Source: an uncultured Paraprevotella sp. (GTDB lineage Bacteria > Bacteroidota > Bacteroidia > Bacteroidales > Bacteroidaceae). Taken from it: a stretch of DNA of 64,000 nucleotides. The stretch spans positions 1-64,000 of the forward strand of contig CAJUGV010000001.1 in NCBI GenBank assembly GCA_910586505.1, read 5' to 3'. The notes beneath the pieces were generated by a model, which ran no database searches, had not been told where the DNA came from, and saw only the letters and a program-made list of their open reading frames with translations. Each line of letters opens with the position of its first letter. The stretch's first letter is position 1. The translations under genes and the position numbers were made by a program. Positions 18,166 through 26,497 of this stretch are shown in pieces.

Positions 18166-19602
18166 TTATTTGCGTTTGTTTGTTGTGCCGGAAACAGAGC
18201 GTACACAGCGGAAACCGATGTACGAACGCGGCTGGTTCTGATATTCGTAAGAACGCCAAACGGAACGTATCATTGACTCGGGATCTTTCCATGAGCCCCC
18301 TCTCACAGATTTTCTTTTCAAGCTGTAAGGGTCCTCCTTGGCCGCATTATATTTCAGTTCCGGATTCATATCACTCATGCCTTCTACTCCAGACTCTGTA
18401 TAAACAGTACTCGTCCATTCCGCCACATTGCCCGCCATATCAAACAATCCGGCGGAATTAGCGGCATACGAACCGCACTTGGCCGTAATCAGGCTACCGT
18501 CGTCCGTATAATCGCCTCGGTCCGGTTTGAAATTGGCAAAGTAACAGTCCTTCTCACTCTTCACTCCTTTGGTTTCCCAAGGAAACAGTCCTCCTTCCGG
18601 GCCGCGTGCGGCAAATTCCCACTCTATTTCCGTAGGCAGACGATAAGGCTGCACCTGTGCGGCAGCGGCCCCCAATCCGCGTTTCAGATATTCGGTACGC
18701 CATTTACAGAACGCATTGGCCTGCTCCCAGGTCACTCCTACCACCGGATAGTCATTATATGCAGGGTTGGCAAAATATTGCAGCATGTAACGTTCGTTCT
18801 CCGCATTGGCAAAGTCGTTCACCCAACACGTCGTATCGGGATAAATATTCACGATATAAGTATTCAGAAAGTCGTGCAGCCCCGACAGCGGACGGGTTAC
18901 GGTTTCACGCACTATGCGCCCCTCGTCATCCACATAGGCCGTGTCCTTGGAGATCATCACCACCTCATCGTCATCGACGGCATGGTCCGTATTCAGATCG
19001 CGCTCCGACGCCACCAGCCTGTTCCGCCGCAAAGCGGCCGCCGTATAATCGAACACCTCATAACGGTAGTTCATCTGACGGGCGTCAAGCATCCGTTCCC
19101 CCGTCACCGGATTGGTCGTATACACACTTTCAATAGCCCTCAGTTCATCTTCATTAGGCCGCTTCCAGGGAATAGGCTTCTTCCAGTTCAGATAAGGTGT
19201 GACGGGATTGCCGAACTTATCTTCCTCTATCTTATAGGTTTCATCACCGGCATAGGCAGGATCCGCCAATCGTTCACGGATAATGGAATCGCGCACCCAA
19301 AAGACGAACTGCCGGTACTTGGCATTGGATACTTCGTTGGCATCCATCCAGAATCCATCGACGGAAATTTCTCTCGTAGGTATAGAAACACCCCACAACG
19401 TGTCGGTCTCCTCCGTACCGACTTTCAGCGAACCTTTCTTCACGAACACCATTCCGTAAGGAGTCGGTTCATTGTAGGACGGGCCTCCCACGCCGGTAAC
19501 TTCTCCGCCCGCCATTCCGGACGCCGAACGGGGACCAAGGCAGGAACCTAATACAAAGATTGCCACCACACCAGATATCAACCCGATACACTTCATATTC
19601 AT
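18166..19602 (-). CDS. gldK: Type IX secretion lipoprotein GldK (PorK)
   Basis: This 478-residue lipoprotein has a lipobox ending VLGSC (Cys21) and a formylglycine-generating-enzyme/SUMF1-like fold. Typical SUMF1 segments are YRLPTEIEWEFAARGPEGG, FDMAGNVAEWTSTVY and SVRGGSWKDPESMIRSVW, ending in YIGFRCVRS. In GldK the fold is structural: with GldN it forms the outer-membrane-attached ring of the secretion machine. It starts 2 bases after porP ends. Confidence 0.92.
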   Translation of the reverse strand: MNMKCIGLISGVVAIFVLGSCLGPRSASGMAGGEVTGVGGPSYNEPTPYGMVFVKKGSLKVGTEETDTLWGVSIPTREISVDGFWMDANEVSNAKYRQFVFWVRDSIIRERLADPAYAGDETYKIEEDKFGNPVTPYLNWKKPIPWKRPNEDELRAIESVYTTNPVTGERMLDARQMNYRYEVFDYTAAALRRNRLVASERDLNTDHAVDDDEVVMISKDTAYVDDEGRIVRETVTRPLSGLHDFLNTYIVNIYPDTTCWVNDFANAENERYMLQYFANPAYNDYPVVGVTWEQANAFCKWRTEYLKRGLGAAAAQVQPYRLPTEIEWEFAARGPEGGLFPWETKGVKSEKDCYFANFKPDRGDYTDDGSLITAKCGSYAANSAGLFDMAGNVAEWTSTVYTESGVEGMSDMNPELKYNAAKEDPYSLKRKSVRGGSWKDPESMIRSVWRSYEYQNQPRSYIGFRCVRSVSGTTNKRK

Positions 19603-19604
19603 TA

Positions 19605-20564
19605 TTATAATAATCTTACACTTTTATGTTTATTCTTACCTTTCTTGAACAGATTCAGTTCCGTCTTATAACCGATAACGATTTCATGGCTGCCATTCAG
19701 AGCTCCGATGCCTGCAGTGTACATTTCATAGGCATAACCGAGATTAACACCATGAAAATCGCCTCCGAAAAGGAAACTGACGGAGTTCGTCGGACTGTAC
19801 GACACACCGCCATACAACTCATGTTTACTGCCATGATAAGCTATCCGCCCCGTCAGATCGGCCCTGAAACCGATCGCGTCAGACCGCAGCATGGCCGCAG
19901 TATGTATAGTATACAACGGACTTTTCAGTTTTATATTGTACCCTCCGGTCAAATAATATGACGGGGCTATCTTCATTTCATTCACTTTCTCCTCACCCAG
20001 CGTCACAGTGGGCGAAGTACAGTGCATCATGGAAAAGCCTGCATACCAAGACTTCCGGGCATAGCGGACACCGAAATTCAGGTCGAAAGCCGCACCGTTG
20101 GCCTCGTTTGAAGGAAAGGCCGGGTCGCCGCTCTCCCCCAAATCGAGTTTACTGCCGTCGAATGTCTCACTCAACATGGCCAGATGCACTCCTCCACTCA
20201 GCCTACCGCCCCACAACGGCTGATGATAAGCATATTGCAGGAAAAATTTCTGATGTCTGAACAGACCGATCTGGTCGTTCATGAAACCGACGCCCGCTCC
20301 GTGGCGCGCGCTGATGAAGAACAGCGGAAGTTCGGCCGAGGCATACATCACAGACGGCGCATTCTCAAAGCCTGTCATCTGCATGCTGTAGGCCCCCTTA
20401 AAATCGAGCATGGGGGCATGTCCCGTTGATGCGGGGTTATAGAACGATTCCATGGCCCAGTAATTGACAAACGACGGGTCATACTGAGCCAAAGCCGGAC
20501 GGGAATAATACCCGACCAGCCACACCAGCATCAAGAGTCTGCCTGCTGTCTTCAATATTCTCAC
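19605..20564 (-). CDS. porP: Type IX secretion membrane protein, PorP/SprF family
   Basis: This outer-membrane protein of about 319 residues has the family opening QYDPSFVNYWAMESFYNPA right after a signal peptide, then repeated beta strands and Gly/aromatic-rich segments (SFLFGGDFHGVNLGYAYEMY). It heads the cluster and lies 2 bases from gldK. PorP interacts with PorE and the PorKN complex at the outer membrane. The start is a choice. An in-frame ATG exists at 20636, but it abuts a hairpin at 20637-20660 that looks like the upstream gene's terminator. The GTG at 20564, or the ATG at 20531, gives a compact signal peptide. Confidence 0.85.
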   Translation of the reverse strand: MRILKTAGRLLMLVWLVGYYSRPALAQYDPSFVNYWAMESFYNPASTGHAPMLDFKGAYSMQMTGFENAPSVMYASAELPLFFISARHGAGVGFMNDQIGLFRHQKFFLQYAYHQPLWGGRLSGGVHLAMLSETFDGSKLDLGESGDPAFPSNEANGAAFDLNFGVRYARKSWYAGFSMMHCTSPTVTLGEEKVNEMKIAPSYYLTGGYNIKLKSPLYTIHTAAMLRSDAIGFRADLTGRIAYHGSKHELYGGVSYSPTNSVSFLFGGDFHGVNLGYAYEMYTAGIGALNGSHEIVIGYKTELNLFKKGKNKHKSVRLL

Positions 20565-20636
20565 TTCGGTTGCCGTTTTTGGAGAGACATCACTTTTCCG
20601 TATATTAAAATGTACGCGCGCACGCGAATATGTCAA

Positions 20637-20660
20637 AGACCGGCATCGGGATGCCGGTCT
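20637..20660 (-). terminator. Hairpin/terminator after the DUF2795-like gene
   Basis: Perfect 10-bp stem AGACCGGCAT/ATGCCGGTCT with loop CGGG. The T tract on the minus strand is short (TTTG), so termination may be partial. Confidence 0.5.
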
Positions 20661-20698
20661 CCGCTATCTGATTGTATCCACCCTTATCGTCGGGTGCC

Positions 20699-20920
20699 TT
20701 AATACTCGTCCTCGTTGAACAGGAAATCTTCTTTTGTAGGATAATCGGGCCAAACATCCTCTATCGTCTCGTATATCTCGCCTTCATCCTCTATTTCCTG
20801 CAAGTTCTCTATCACCTCCATAGGCGCTCCCGAGCGCATGGCATAGTCTATCAGTTCTTCTTTAGTGGCTGGCCAGGGCGCATCCTCCAACTTTGAAGCC
20901 AATTCCAATGTCCAATACAT
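20699..20920 (-). CDS. Small acidic protein, DUF2795-like
   Basis: This 73-residue protein has a helical N-terminal half with the pattern WPATKEELIDYAMRSGAP and a very acidic C-terminal half (IEDVWPDYPTKEDFLFNEDEY). The first part resembles the DUF2795 pattern, in which a short helical domain recognises sequence by unknown means; function is not known. It has a consensus promoter, and a hairpin follows, so it is probably a single-gene unit. Codon use and promoter support it being real despite its size. Confidence 0.75.
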   Translation of the reverse strand: MYWTLELASKLEDAPWPATKEELIDYAMRSGAPMEVIENLQEIEDEGEIYETIEDVWPDYPTKEDFLFNEDEY

Positions 20921-20963
20921 AATTCTTATTATTTATAACAACTATTTTTCTTTATTTCGTGCG

Positions 20964-20994
20964 CAAAAATAATAATATTTTCCATATCATCAAC
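20964..20994 (-). promoter_or_regulatory. Promoter of the DUF2795-like gene
   Basis: The minus strand has GTTG (20991-20994), a 19-base spacer and TATTTTTG (20964-20971). It overlaps the last codons of the adenosyltransferase gene. Confidence 0.6.
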
Positions 20995-21547
20995 ATTTAT
21001 TCCACACTATTTCGTTTTTTCCCGCTACAAACAACATTTTGCGGGACAAGACAAACAAATAATCGGACAACCGGTTCATGTAGGCACACGTTTCGGATTG
21101 CAAAGGCGACACTTCGGACAAATCCAACATGCGACGCTCCGCCCTCCGGCACACCGTACGGCACACATGACATACGGCTGCCCCACGCGAACCGCCAGGA
21201 AGAATGAACCCGCGCCATTCGGGCAGTCCGTTCTCCGCTTCATCCGTAGCCTGTTCCAGACGGGCTACCTCCTCGGCCGTCACCGCCCTGCACCCGCGTT
21301 TCTCCGCCTCGGCCGCATCCGTGGCCAAATACGAACCTATGACAAACAGTTTGTTCTGTATCTCTGTCAAAAAGATGCGGTCGGCCTCCGTTTCCACATA
21401 CGTCACCAGTTCACCGATGTGGGCATTGAGTTCATCCACCGTACCATAGGCCTCTACACGTATGTCGGTTTTGGACACCCGTACTCCTCCCACCAGATCC
21501 GTCATTCCACCGTCGCCCCTACGGGTATATATTCTGCTTTTTTTCAT
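20990..21547 (-). CDS. Corrinoid adenosyltransferase, PduO type
   Basis: This 185-residue helical-bundle protein matches PduO-type ATP:cob(I)alamin adenosyltransferases. The N-terminal ATP loop is YTRRGDGGMTDLVGG. The family helices include VEAYGTVDELNAHIG, and the conserved VCRRAERRMLDL has the expected arginines. The C-terminal NRLSDYLFVLSRKM is also typical. It makes adenosylcobalamin, needed for methylmalonyl-CoA mutase in propionate/succinate metabolism. It is 12 bases downstream of the gene at 21560. Confidence 0.9.
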   Translation of the reverse strand: MKKSRIYTRRGDGGMTDLVGGVRVSKTDIRVEAYGTVDELNAHIGELVTYVETEADRIFLTEIQNKLFVIGSYLATDAAEAEKRGCRAVTAEEVARLEQATDEAENGLPEWRGFILPGGSRGAAVCHVCRTVCRRAERRMLDLSEVSPLQSETCAYMNRLSDYLFVLSRKMLFVAGKNEIVWNKC

Positions 21548-21559
21548 ACTTCCCTATAT

Positions 21560-22171
21560 TTAAAAATTCACCATATAATCCTGCCTTTGTTTGGAACGGT
21601 CGTAAAACACGATACCATAGTCATAGAGATCAAAACTTACCGTCGCCTGGGGCAGCCGCTTCACCTTCTCCCAGGCATGAAATGCATCTTCGGAAACTCG
21701 TATATCCGGAAAAAGACCTACCGAACCGTCTACGGACAGGCGTAAGGCGACCTTGCACCATTCCTCCGGATTCATATCGCGGCCCGCCACGAGCAATTCT
21801 TTCCCGACCGGGACCGTACCGCATGCGTCAGCAGCCCGCTCATTCCGGCCACCTTTCACCACAGCGGCCGAGGAGCAGCCTTTGGTCAGATATTCCGTCT
21901 CGCCACGGGACAGCCCACCATAAAGGCGTATCGTAACGGGATGGACATAGTTGGCCAGCCGAAAAAGGAAACGGCGGCATTTCAGTTCGTGGCTGCCCCT
22001 ACGGAAGAAAGAAAGGCGTCTGCCAGCCTCCAGCTCACGGTAAGCATAATATTCTCCACGCTCATACACCACTCCTGTCAGAAAATCAAAAGCGAAAGGC
22101 GAATGCACGCCATAACCGCATCTGTACCTGAATCTTCTAAGCCATATCCATCGTCGGTAAATAAATCCCAT
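21560..22171 (-). CDS. Unrecognised Bacteroidales protein with RCGYGVHSPFAF motif
   Basis: From the ATG at 22171 this is 203 residues. The Trp/Arg-rich start (MGFIYRRWIWLRRFRYRCGY) is followed by GVHSPFAFDFLTGVVYE, a signature I associate with Bacteroidetes SAM-dependent-methyltransferase-like proteins. However, no clear SAM-binding glycine motif is visible, and the protein may be diverged or a different fold. No signal peptide is seen. It is the upstream partner of the adenosyltransferase gene (12-base gap), probably on one transcript, with a -7 box at 22196-22203. A function is not proposed. Confidence 0.6.
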   Translation of the reverse strand: MGFIYRRWIWLRRFRYRCGYGVHSPFAFDFLTGVVYERGEYYAYRELEAGRRLSFFRRGSHELKCRRFLFRLANYVHPVTIRLYGGLSRGETEYLTKGCSSAAVVKGGRNERAADACGTVPVGKELLVAGRDMNPEEWCKVALRLSVDGSVGLFPDIRVSEDAFHAWEKVKRLPQATVSFDLYDYGIVFYDRSKQRQDYMVNF

Positions 22172-22195
22172 ACATTTTATCCTGTACTTTCCATG

Positions 22196-22203
22196 CAAAT
22201 ATA
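22196..22203 (-). promoter_or_regulatory. -7 box upstream of the 21560-22171 gene
   Basis: The minus strand reads TATATTTG, 24 bases before the chosen ATG. No -33 TTTG is seen at normal spacing. Confidence 0.45.
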
Positions 22204-22274
22204 ACACAAAAAAAGCAGGGCCGATTGATATAAATCAAGAAAAACACATTTTTCAAGCATTAAAGGAAGAAAGC

Positions 22275-22305
22275 TTTGCAGCAAAACGTAAAAACCGTAC
22301 CTTTG
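22275..22305 (+). promoter_or_regulatory. Promoter of the small RNA at 22312
   Basis: TTTG (22275-22278), a 19-base spacer and TACCTTTG (22298-22305) match the Bacteroidetes consensus exactly. The same architecture drives tRNA-Lys at 61086-61116. Confidence 0.8.
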
Positions 22306-22311
22306 CACTGT

Positions 22312-22373
22312 GTTTTTCATAGTATTAGATTTAAGGTTAACGAAGATTGGGTCAGAGCGCTGACCCTTTTTTT
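22312..22373 (+). ncRNA. Candidate free-standing small RNA (Bacteroidales-1-like architecture)
   Basis: About 62 nt lie between a perfect consensus promoter and an intrinsic terminator, with no open reading frame. The body is A/T-rich and mostly unstructured by eye (AGTATTAGATTTAAGG, then TTAACGAAGATTGG). The 3' end is a perfect 7-bp stem GGGTCAG/CTGACCC with loop AGCG and seven Ts. The combination of consensus promoter, short conserved-looking body and terminator recalls the Bacteroidales-1 RNA class, but I cannot run a covariance model. It could also be an attenuated leader for the gene at 22853, though 480 bases separate them. Confidence 0.65.
22349..22373 (+). terminator. Terminator of the small RNA
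   Basis: Stem 22349-22355 with 22360-22366, loop AGCG, then T7 (22367-22373). The following stretch 22374-22852 shows no clear gene or strong promoter. Confidence 0.85.
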
Positions 22374-22852
22374 ATGGCCGTTCATCCGCATGTCACCCCC
22401 CGACAGACGGCCGCGTGCGCTTCCATGCCACACCGTATCACATATCCTTACAAACCGCACGGATTCCCTCCGCCTTGAACACTGCGCATTAACCATTAAA
22501 TATCAGCGTCTTACTCCCCTGCTCAGAATAAATTATTTCCATGAGCACAAAAATAAATTTTCTTCCTCACGATTTTTTCACGCACTCCGCATGAAAATAT
22601 CCCGTACTCCGCAAGGTATGGAAACCGCATCGGCCTACGGTATTTTTCTCTGACAACAACCCATCCGTTCATCAACCGGAACACCTTTCCCCTTTTCCTC
22701 AAAAAACCGCCTGTTTCCTTACCGCTCCGGATCGAATTCCCGCTTTCCTTTCTTCCTCTCCGGCAGCAGCATCCTCAAAAAAACAAGGGCAGAGAAGCGG
22801 TTTTCTCAAAAAAAAACCTTTCCTTTATACCTCGGAACAGAAGATAACGCAC

Positions 22853-24853
22853 ATGACCCCCCAAACAGACATACAAACCACATTCCGCAAACTCACCGCT
22901 GAGGAAATAGGAAAACTGAAACAGAACGGTTGTACGGCCGAAGAATGGCAACAAATAGAAGTAAGCATAGATTTTATTCCGGAACGCCTGGAAAACGTGC
23001 ATTTCTCCGGTACAAACCGCCTCGGTACGTTCCGTAAGGAAATAATTTCAACGGGAGGAGTGAAACGCCGCACCGGCATCCGTCACGCCACCCTGCACAA
23101 CACTACTGTCGGAGACGAATGCCTGATAGAACGCATCGACGGACACATCGCCCACTACGACATCGCCGCCGAATGCGTCATCCTGCATACCGACACCATC
23201 GAAATGACCGGCAAATCCGCCTTTGGCGAGGGCACGGAACTGTGCGTAATGAGTGAAAGCGGCGGGCGGGAACTCATCATCCATGAACGTCTTTCGTCAC
23301 AAGAGGCTTACATGCAAGTGATGCACCGGCAGGACGGCATGCTGACACACCGCCTCCGCGAAATCGCCACGGAATGCGCCTCACGCCACACCTCAACCCG
23401 CGGATCGATCGGAAAAGGCTCCTATATACAGCGCTGCGGACTGTTGCGCAACGTACGTATCGGTTCGTACTGCCGCATCGAAGGAGCCACACGGCTGGAA
23501 GACGGTACGATATGCAGCCGGAAAGACGCTCCCGCCTACATAGGCGACCTCGTGATAGCCCGCCACTTTATCATACAGACCGACTGTCATATATCCGACG
23601 GAGCCATGCTGACCCGGTGCTACGTAGGACAAGCCTCGGCCATCGGACACGGATTCTCTGCCACAGACACCTACTTCGCCTGCAACTGCCAGGCCGAAAA
23701 CGGCGAGGCATGTGCCGTGATGGCCGGTCCGTTCACCGTCAGCCATCACAAATCAAGCCTGCTCATCGGCGGCATGTTCTCTTTCATGAACGCCGGTTCC
23801 GGCACCAACCAGAGCAACCACGCCTACAAACTCGGCCCCCGTCATCACGGTGTAATGGAACGCGGTTGCAAAACAGCCTCCGGCTCCCACATCTCATGGC
23901 CCGCCCGGTTCGGTGCCTTCTCTCTGGTGCTGGGCGACTGTCCGCCGCGCACCGACAGCCATTTTTTCCCTTTCTCCTACGTGATCGGCAACGGCAAACA
24001 AAGTCATGTGATTCCCGGCATCACCCTGCGGGGAGCAGGCACATTGCGCGACACCGGGAAATGGGCTACCCGCGACGGACGTTCCGCCACCTCCCCTCGC
24101 CTTGACCGGATCTCTTTCCAGGCCTATTCGCCTTACACCATCAACCGCATGTGCGGAGCACTCTCCCTACTGACCGAAATAAAGGTCCTACTCGGGAACG
24201 ACACCGAAGAAACGGAATGGAACGGACTTACATTCAAGCGGAAATCCGTGGAAAACGGAATAGAATGGTACCAAATGGCCATAGACCGATATGTGGGCGA
24301 ACATCTCATAAACAGAATGGAAGATCTCGGCAACATCACACCGGACAAGCTTTATGACTCGCTGGCCCCCTCCACACCCCCCGATGCGCACTGGACCGAT
24401 ACAGGCGGATTGCTCGCCCCTGCAAACGAAATCGACACGCTGGAACGCGACATAGCCGCCGGAGCTTGCACAACCATAGAGGAACTGGAGAAACGCCTTG
24501 ACGGAATCCAAGAGAAATATAAGACGCAGGAATGGGCCTGGATATGGCAACAACTGCACAGGATGTACCCGACGGCCGGCAACACGGATTTCGTCTCCGC
24601 GGCATGCATCCCCGCCGTCAGGAAATGGGAAACGGCGGCCGTCGGTCTTAACCAACTTATCATTGCCGACGCATACAAGGATTTCGATCCGCAGGCACTT
24701 GCAGGATTCGGCATAGACGGTGACGACTCGGCCGCTGCTGCCGACGCACGTGCTGTCAGAGGCACCCCCGAAGAGTGCGGAATGATCAAGGAACTGAAAA
24801 AGCAACAGGCTCAAATAAAGGAAAGGGCGGCACGCCTGTTACAAAGGTTATGA
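22853..24853 (+). CDS. DUF4954 family protein (left-handed beta-helix)
   Basis: This 666-residue protein belongs to a large Bacteroidetes/spirochaete-type family of unknown function. A short helical N-terminus (LTAEEIGKLKQNGC) is followed by many imperfect hexapeptide turns typical of a left-handed beta-helix (ATLHNTTVGDECLIE, YIGDLVIARHFIIQ, DGAMLTRCYVGQASAIG). Then comes a conserved block with FTVSHHKSSLLIGG and a helical C-terminal region from about residue 440. Such helices are typical of acyl- and nucleotidyl-transferases, and a sugar-nucleotide role is possible but not shown. No signal peptide is seen. It is alone in its transcript, closed by a hairpin at 24859-24896. Confidence 0.8.
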   Translation: MTPQTDIQTTFRKLTAEEIGKLKQNGCTAEEWQQIEVSIDFIPERLENVHFSGTNRLGTFRKEIISTGGVKRRTGIRHATLHNTTVGDECLIERIDGHIAHYDIAAECVILHTDTIEMTGKSAFGEGTELCVMSESGGRELIIHERLSSQEAYMQVMHRQDGMLTHRLREIATECASRHTSTRGSIGKGSYIQRCGLLRNVRIGSYCRIEGATRLEDGTICSRKDAPAYIGDLVIARHFIIQTDCHISDGAMLTRCYVGQASAIGHGFSATDTYFACNCQAENGEACAVMAGPFTVSHHKSSLLIGGMFSFMNAGSGTNQSNHAYKLGPRHHGVMERGCKTASGSHISWPARFGAFSLVLGDCPPRTDSHFFPFSYVIGNGKQSHVIPGITLRGAGTLRDTGKWATRDGRSATSPRLDRISFQAYSPYTINRMCGALSLLTEIKVLLGNDTEETEWNGLTFKRKSVENGIEWYQMAIDRYVGEHLINRMEDLGNITPDKLYDSLAPSTPPDAHWTDTGGLLAPANEIDTLERDIAAGACTTIEELEKRLDGIQEKYKTQEWAWIWQQLHRMYPTAGNTDFVSAACIPAVRKWETAAVGLNQLIIADAYKDFDPQALAGFGIDGDDSAAAADARAVRGTPEECGMIKELKKQQAQIKERAARLLQRL

Positions 24854-24858
24854 ATACG

Positions 24859-24896
24859 GTTTCGGAGCGGACGAAAGGATGCGTCCGCTCCGAAAC
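24859..24896. terminator. Shared hairpin between convergent genes
   Basis: A perfect 15-bp stem (24859-24873 with 24882-24896) and 8-base loop lie between the DUF4954 gene and glmM, which converge. There is no good T tract on either strand, so it may serve as a block or mRNA 3' end rather than a classic terminator. Confidence 0.6.
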
Positions 24897-24907
24897 ACTC
24901 CCGCCTC

Positions 24908-26293
24908 TCAGGCGAATGAAAGTACCACGTCCATCACCTTACGCCCTATGGCTTCGGCTTCGGCCTGCGTGGCAGCCTCGGAATAAACACGGATAATGGG
25001 TTCCGTATTGCTCTTGCGAAGATGCACCCATTTGTCCGCGAAATCAATCTTCACTCCGTCTATGTCGTTCACCTCCTCTTTGCAATACATTTCTTTCACT
25101 TTCTCCAGGATAGCGTCCACATCGGTCTGAGGCGACAGGTCGATACGGTTTTTGGCCATGAAGTATTGCGGATAACCGGCACGCAGTTCCGACATTTTCT
25201 TGCCCGTCCGGGCCAGATAGGTCAGCACCAGGGCGATACCCACCAAAGCGTCGCGGCCGTAATGCGCCTCGGGATAAATAACCCCGCCGTTACCCTCGCC
25301 GCCTATCACCGCACCGGTCTCTTTCATCAGCGTCACCACATTCACCTCTCCCACGGCCGCGGCATAATATTTTCCGCCATAGGTATGCGTCACATCGCGC
25401 AGGGCACGGGTAGAACTCAGGTTGGACACGGTGTTGCCCGGAGTGTGCTGCAATATGTAATCGGCCACTGTCACCAACGTATATTCCTCGCCATACATCG
25501 TACCGTCCTCACAGAACATGGCCAAACGGTCTACGTCGGGATCTACGACAAAAGCCACATCATGACCGCCTTGCTGCATCAGGGCCTTAATGTCTGCCAA
25601 GTTCTTCTCCAACGGTTCGGGATTATGACCGAAATCTCCCGTCGGCTCCGTAAACAATCCCGTTACCTGCTCCACTCCCAACTGCTTCAACAGCTTCGGC
25701 AGAATAATGCCTCCTACGGAGTTCACAGTGTCTATGGCCACACGGAAATGCGCATTGCGAATGGCCTCCACATCCACCAGACGGAGATTCTTCACCATGT
25801 CGATATGTTTCTGGTCATAGGTATGGTCTTCACGGTAATGTCCCAAATGATCCACATCGGCATATTCAAACGCACACTCCTCCGCCAGTCTCAGCACCTC
25901 ATTTCCCTCTTCTTTGTTCAGGAATTCGCCTTTTTCATTCAGCAGTTTCAACGCATTCCACATGCGCGGATTGTGCGAAGCGGTAATAATGATACCGCCA
26001 CACGCCCCTTCCATCACCACCGCCAGTTCCGTGGTCGGAGTGGATGCCGGCCCGATGTCCGTCACATCAAATCCCATGCCCATCAACGTACCGCACACGA
26101 CGCTCCTTACCATCTCGCCCGAAATACGGGCATCGCGCCCCACCACGATCCTGTTGCTGCCTACCGGTGTGGTACGACGCACAAAAGCGGCATAAGCAGA
26201 AGTGAACTTCACAATATCGAGCGGATTGAGCGTGTCTCCCACACCGCCTCCTATAGTTCCCCGGATACCGGAGATTGACTTAATCAGTGTCAT
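24908..26293 (-). CDS. glmM: Phosphoglucosamine mutase (alpha-D-phosphohexomutase family)
   Basis: This 461-residue, four-domain phosphohexomutase has the phosphoserine loop IITASHNPRMWNALK (Ser106), the Mg-binding loop VVDPDVDRLAMF, the sugar-binding loop GGEGNGGVIYP and the phosphate-binding RKSNTEPIIRVYSE. The N-terminus (SISGIRGTIG) and length best fit GlmM, which makes glucosamine-1-phosphate for peptidoglycan and LPS. Related phosphoglucomutase/phosphomannomutase activities cannot be excluded. A TATCTTTG -7 box lies at 26346-26353 on the minus strand. Confidence 0.85.
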   Translation of the reverse strand: MTLIKSISGIRGTIGGGVGDTLNPLDIVKFTSAYAAFVRRTTPVGSNRIVVGRDARISGEMVRSVVCGTLMGMGFDVTDIGPASTPTTELAVVMEGACGGIIITASHNPRMWNALKLLNEKGEFLNKEEGNEVLRLAEECAFEYADVDHLGHYREDHTYDQKHIDMVKNLRLVDVEAIRNAHFRVAIDTVNSVGGIILPKLLKQLGVEQVTGLFTEPTGDFGHNPEPLEKNLADIKALMQQGGHDVAFVVDPDVDRLAMFCEDGTMYGEEYTLVTVADYILQHTPGNTVSNLSSTRALRDVTHTYGGKYYAAAVGEVNVVTLMKETGAVIGGEGNGGVIYPEAHYGRDALVGIALVLTYLARTGKKMSELRAGYPQYFMAKNRIDLSPQTDVDAILEKVKEMYCKEEVNDIDGVKIDFADKWVHLRKSNTEPIIRVYSEAATQAEAEAIGRKVMDVVLSFA

Positions 26294-26345
26294 AATTTAT
26301 CATCTTTAAGTTGGTTTTTCTTTCGGCCGCATATATCCGGCCGGA

Positions 26346-26353
26346 CAAAGATA
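26346..26353 (-). promoter_or_regulatory. -7 box of the glmM promoter
   Basis: The minus strand reads TATCTTTG, 52 bases before the glmM ATG. No clear -33 element is seen. Confidence 0.45.
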
Positions 26354-26497
26354 CGCAATAACCGCGGATTAGCATATCAGGTATTCCCGGAAAAGAGTCT
26401 CTTCATGACAGTAAGCCGGATAAAAAACGTTAATCAGGACACAATCTTCCGGCAAATCAGTTATCTTCGCAGGATAAAGCACCCTAATCAATATTTC

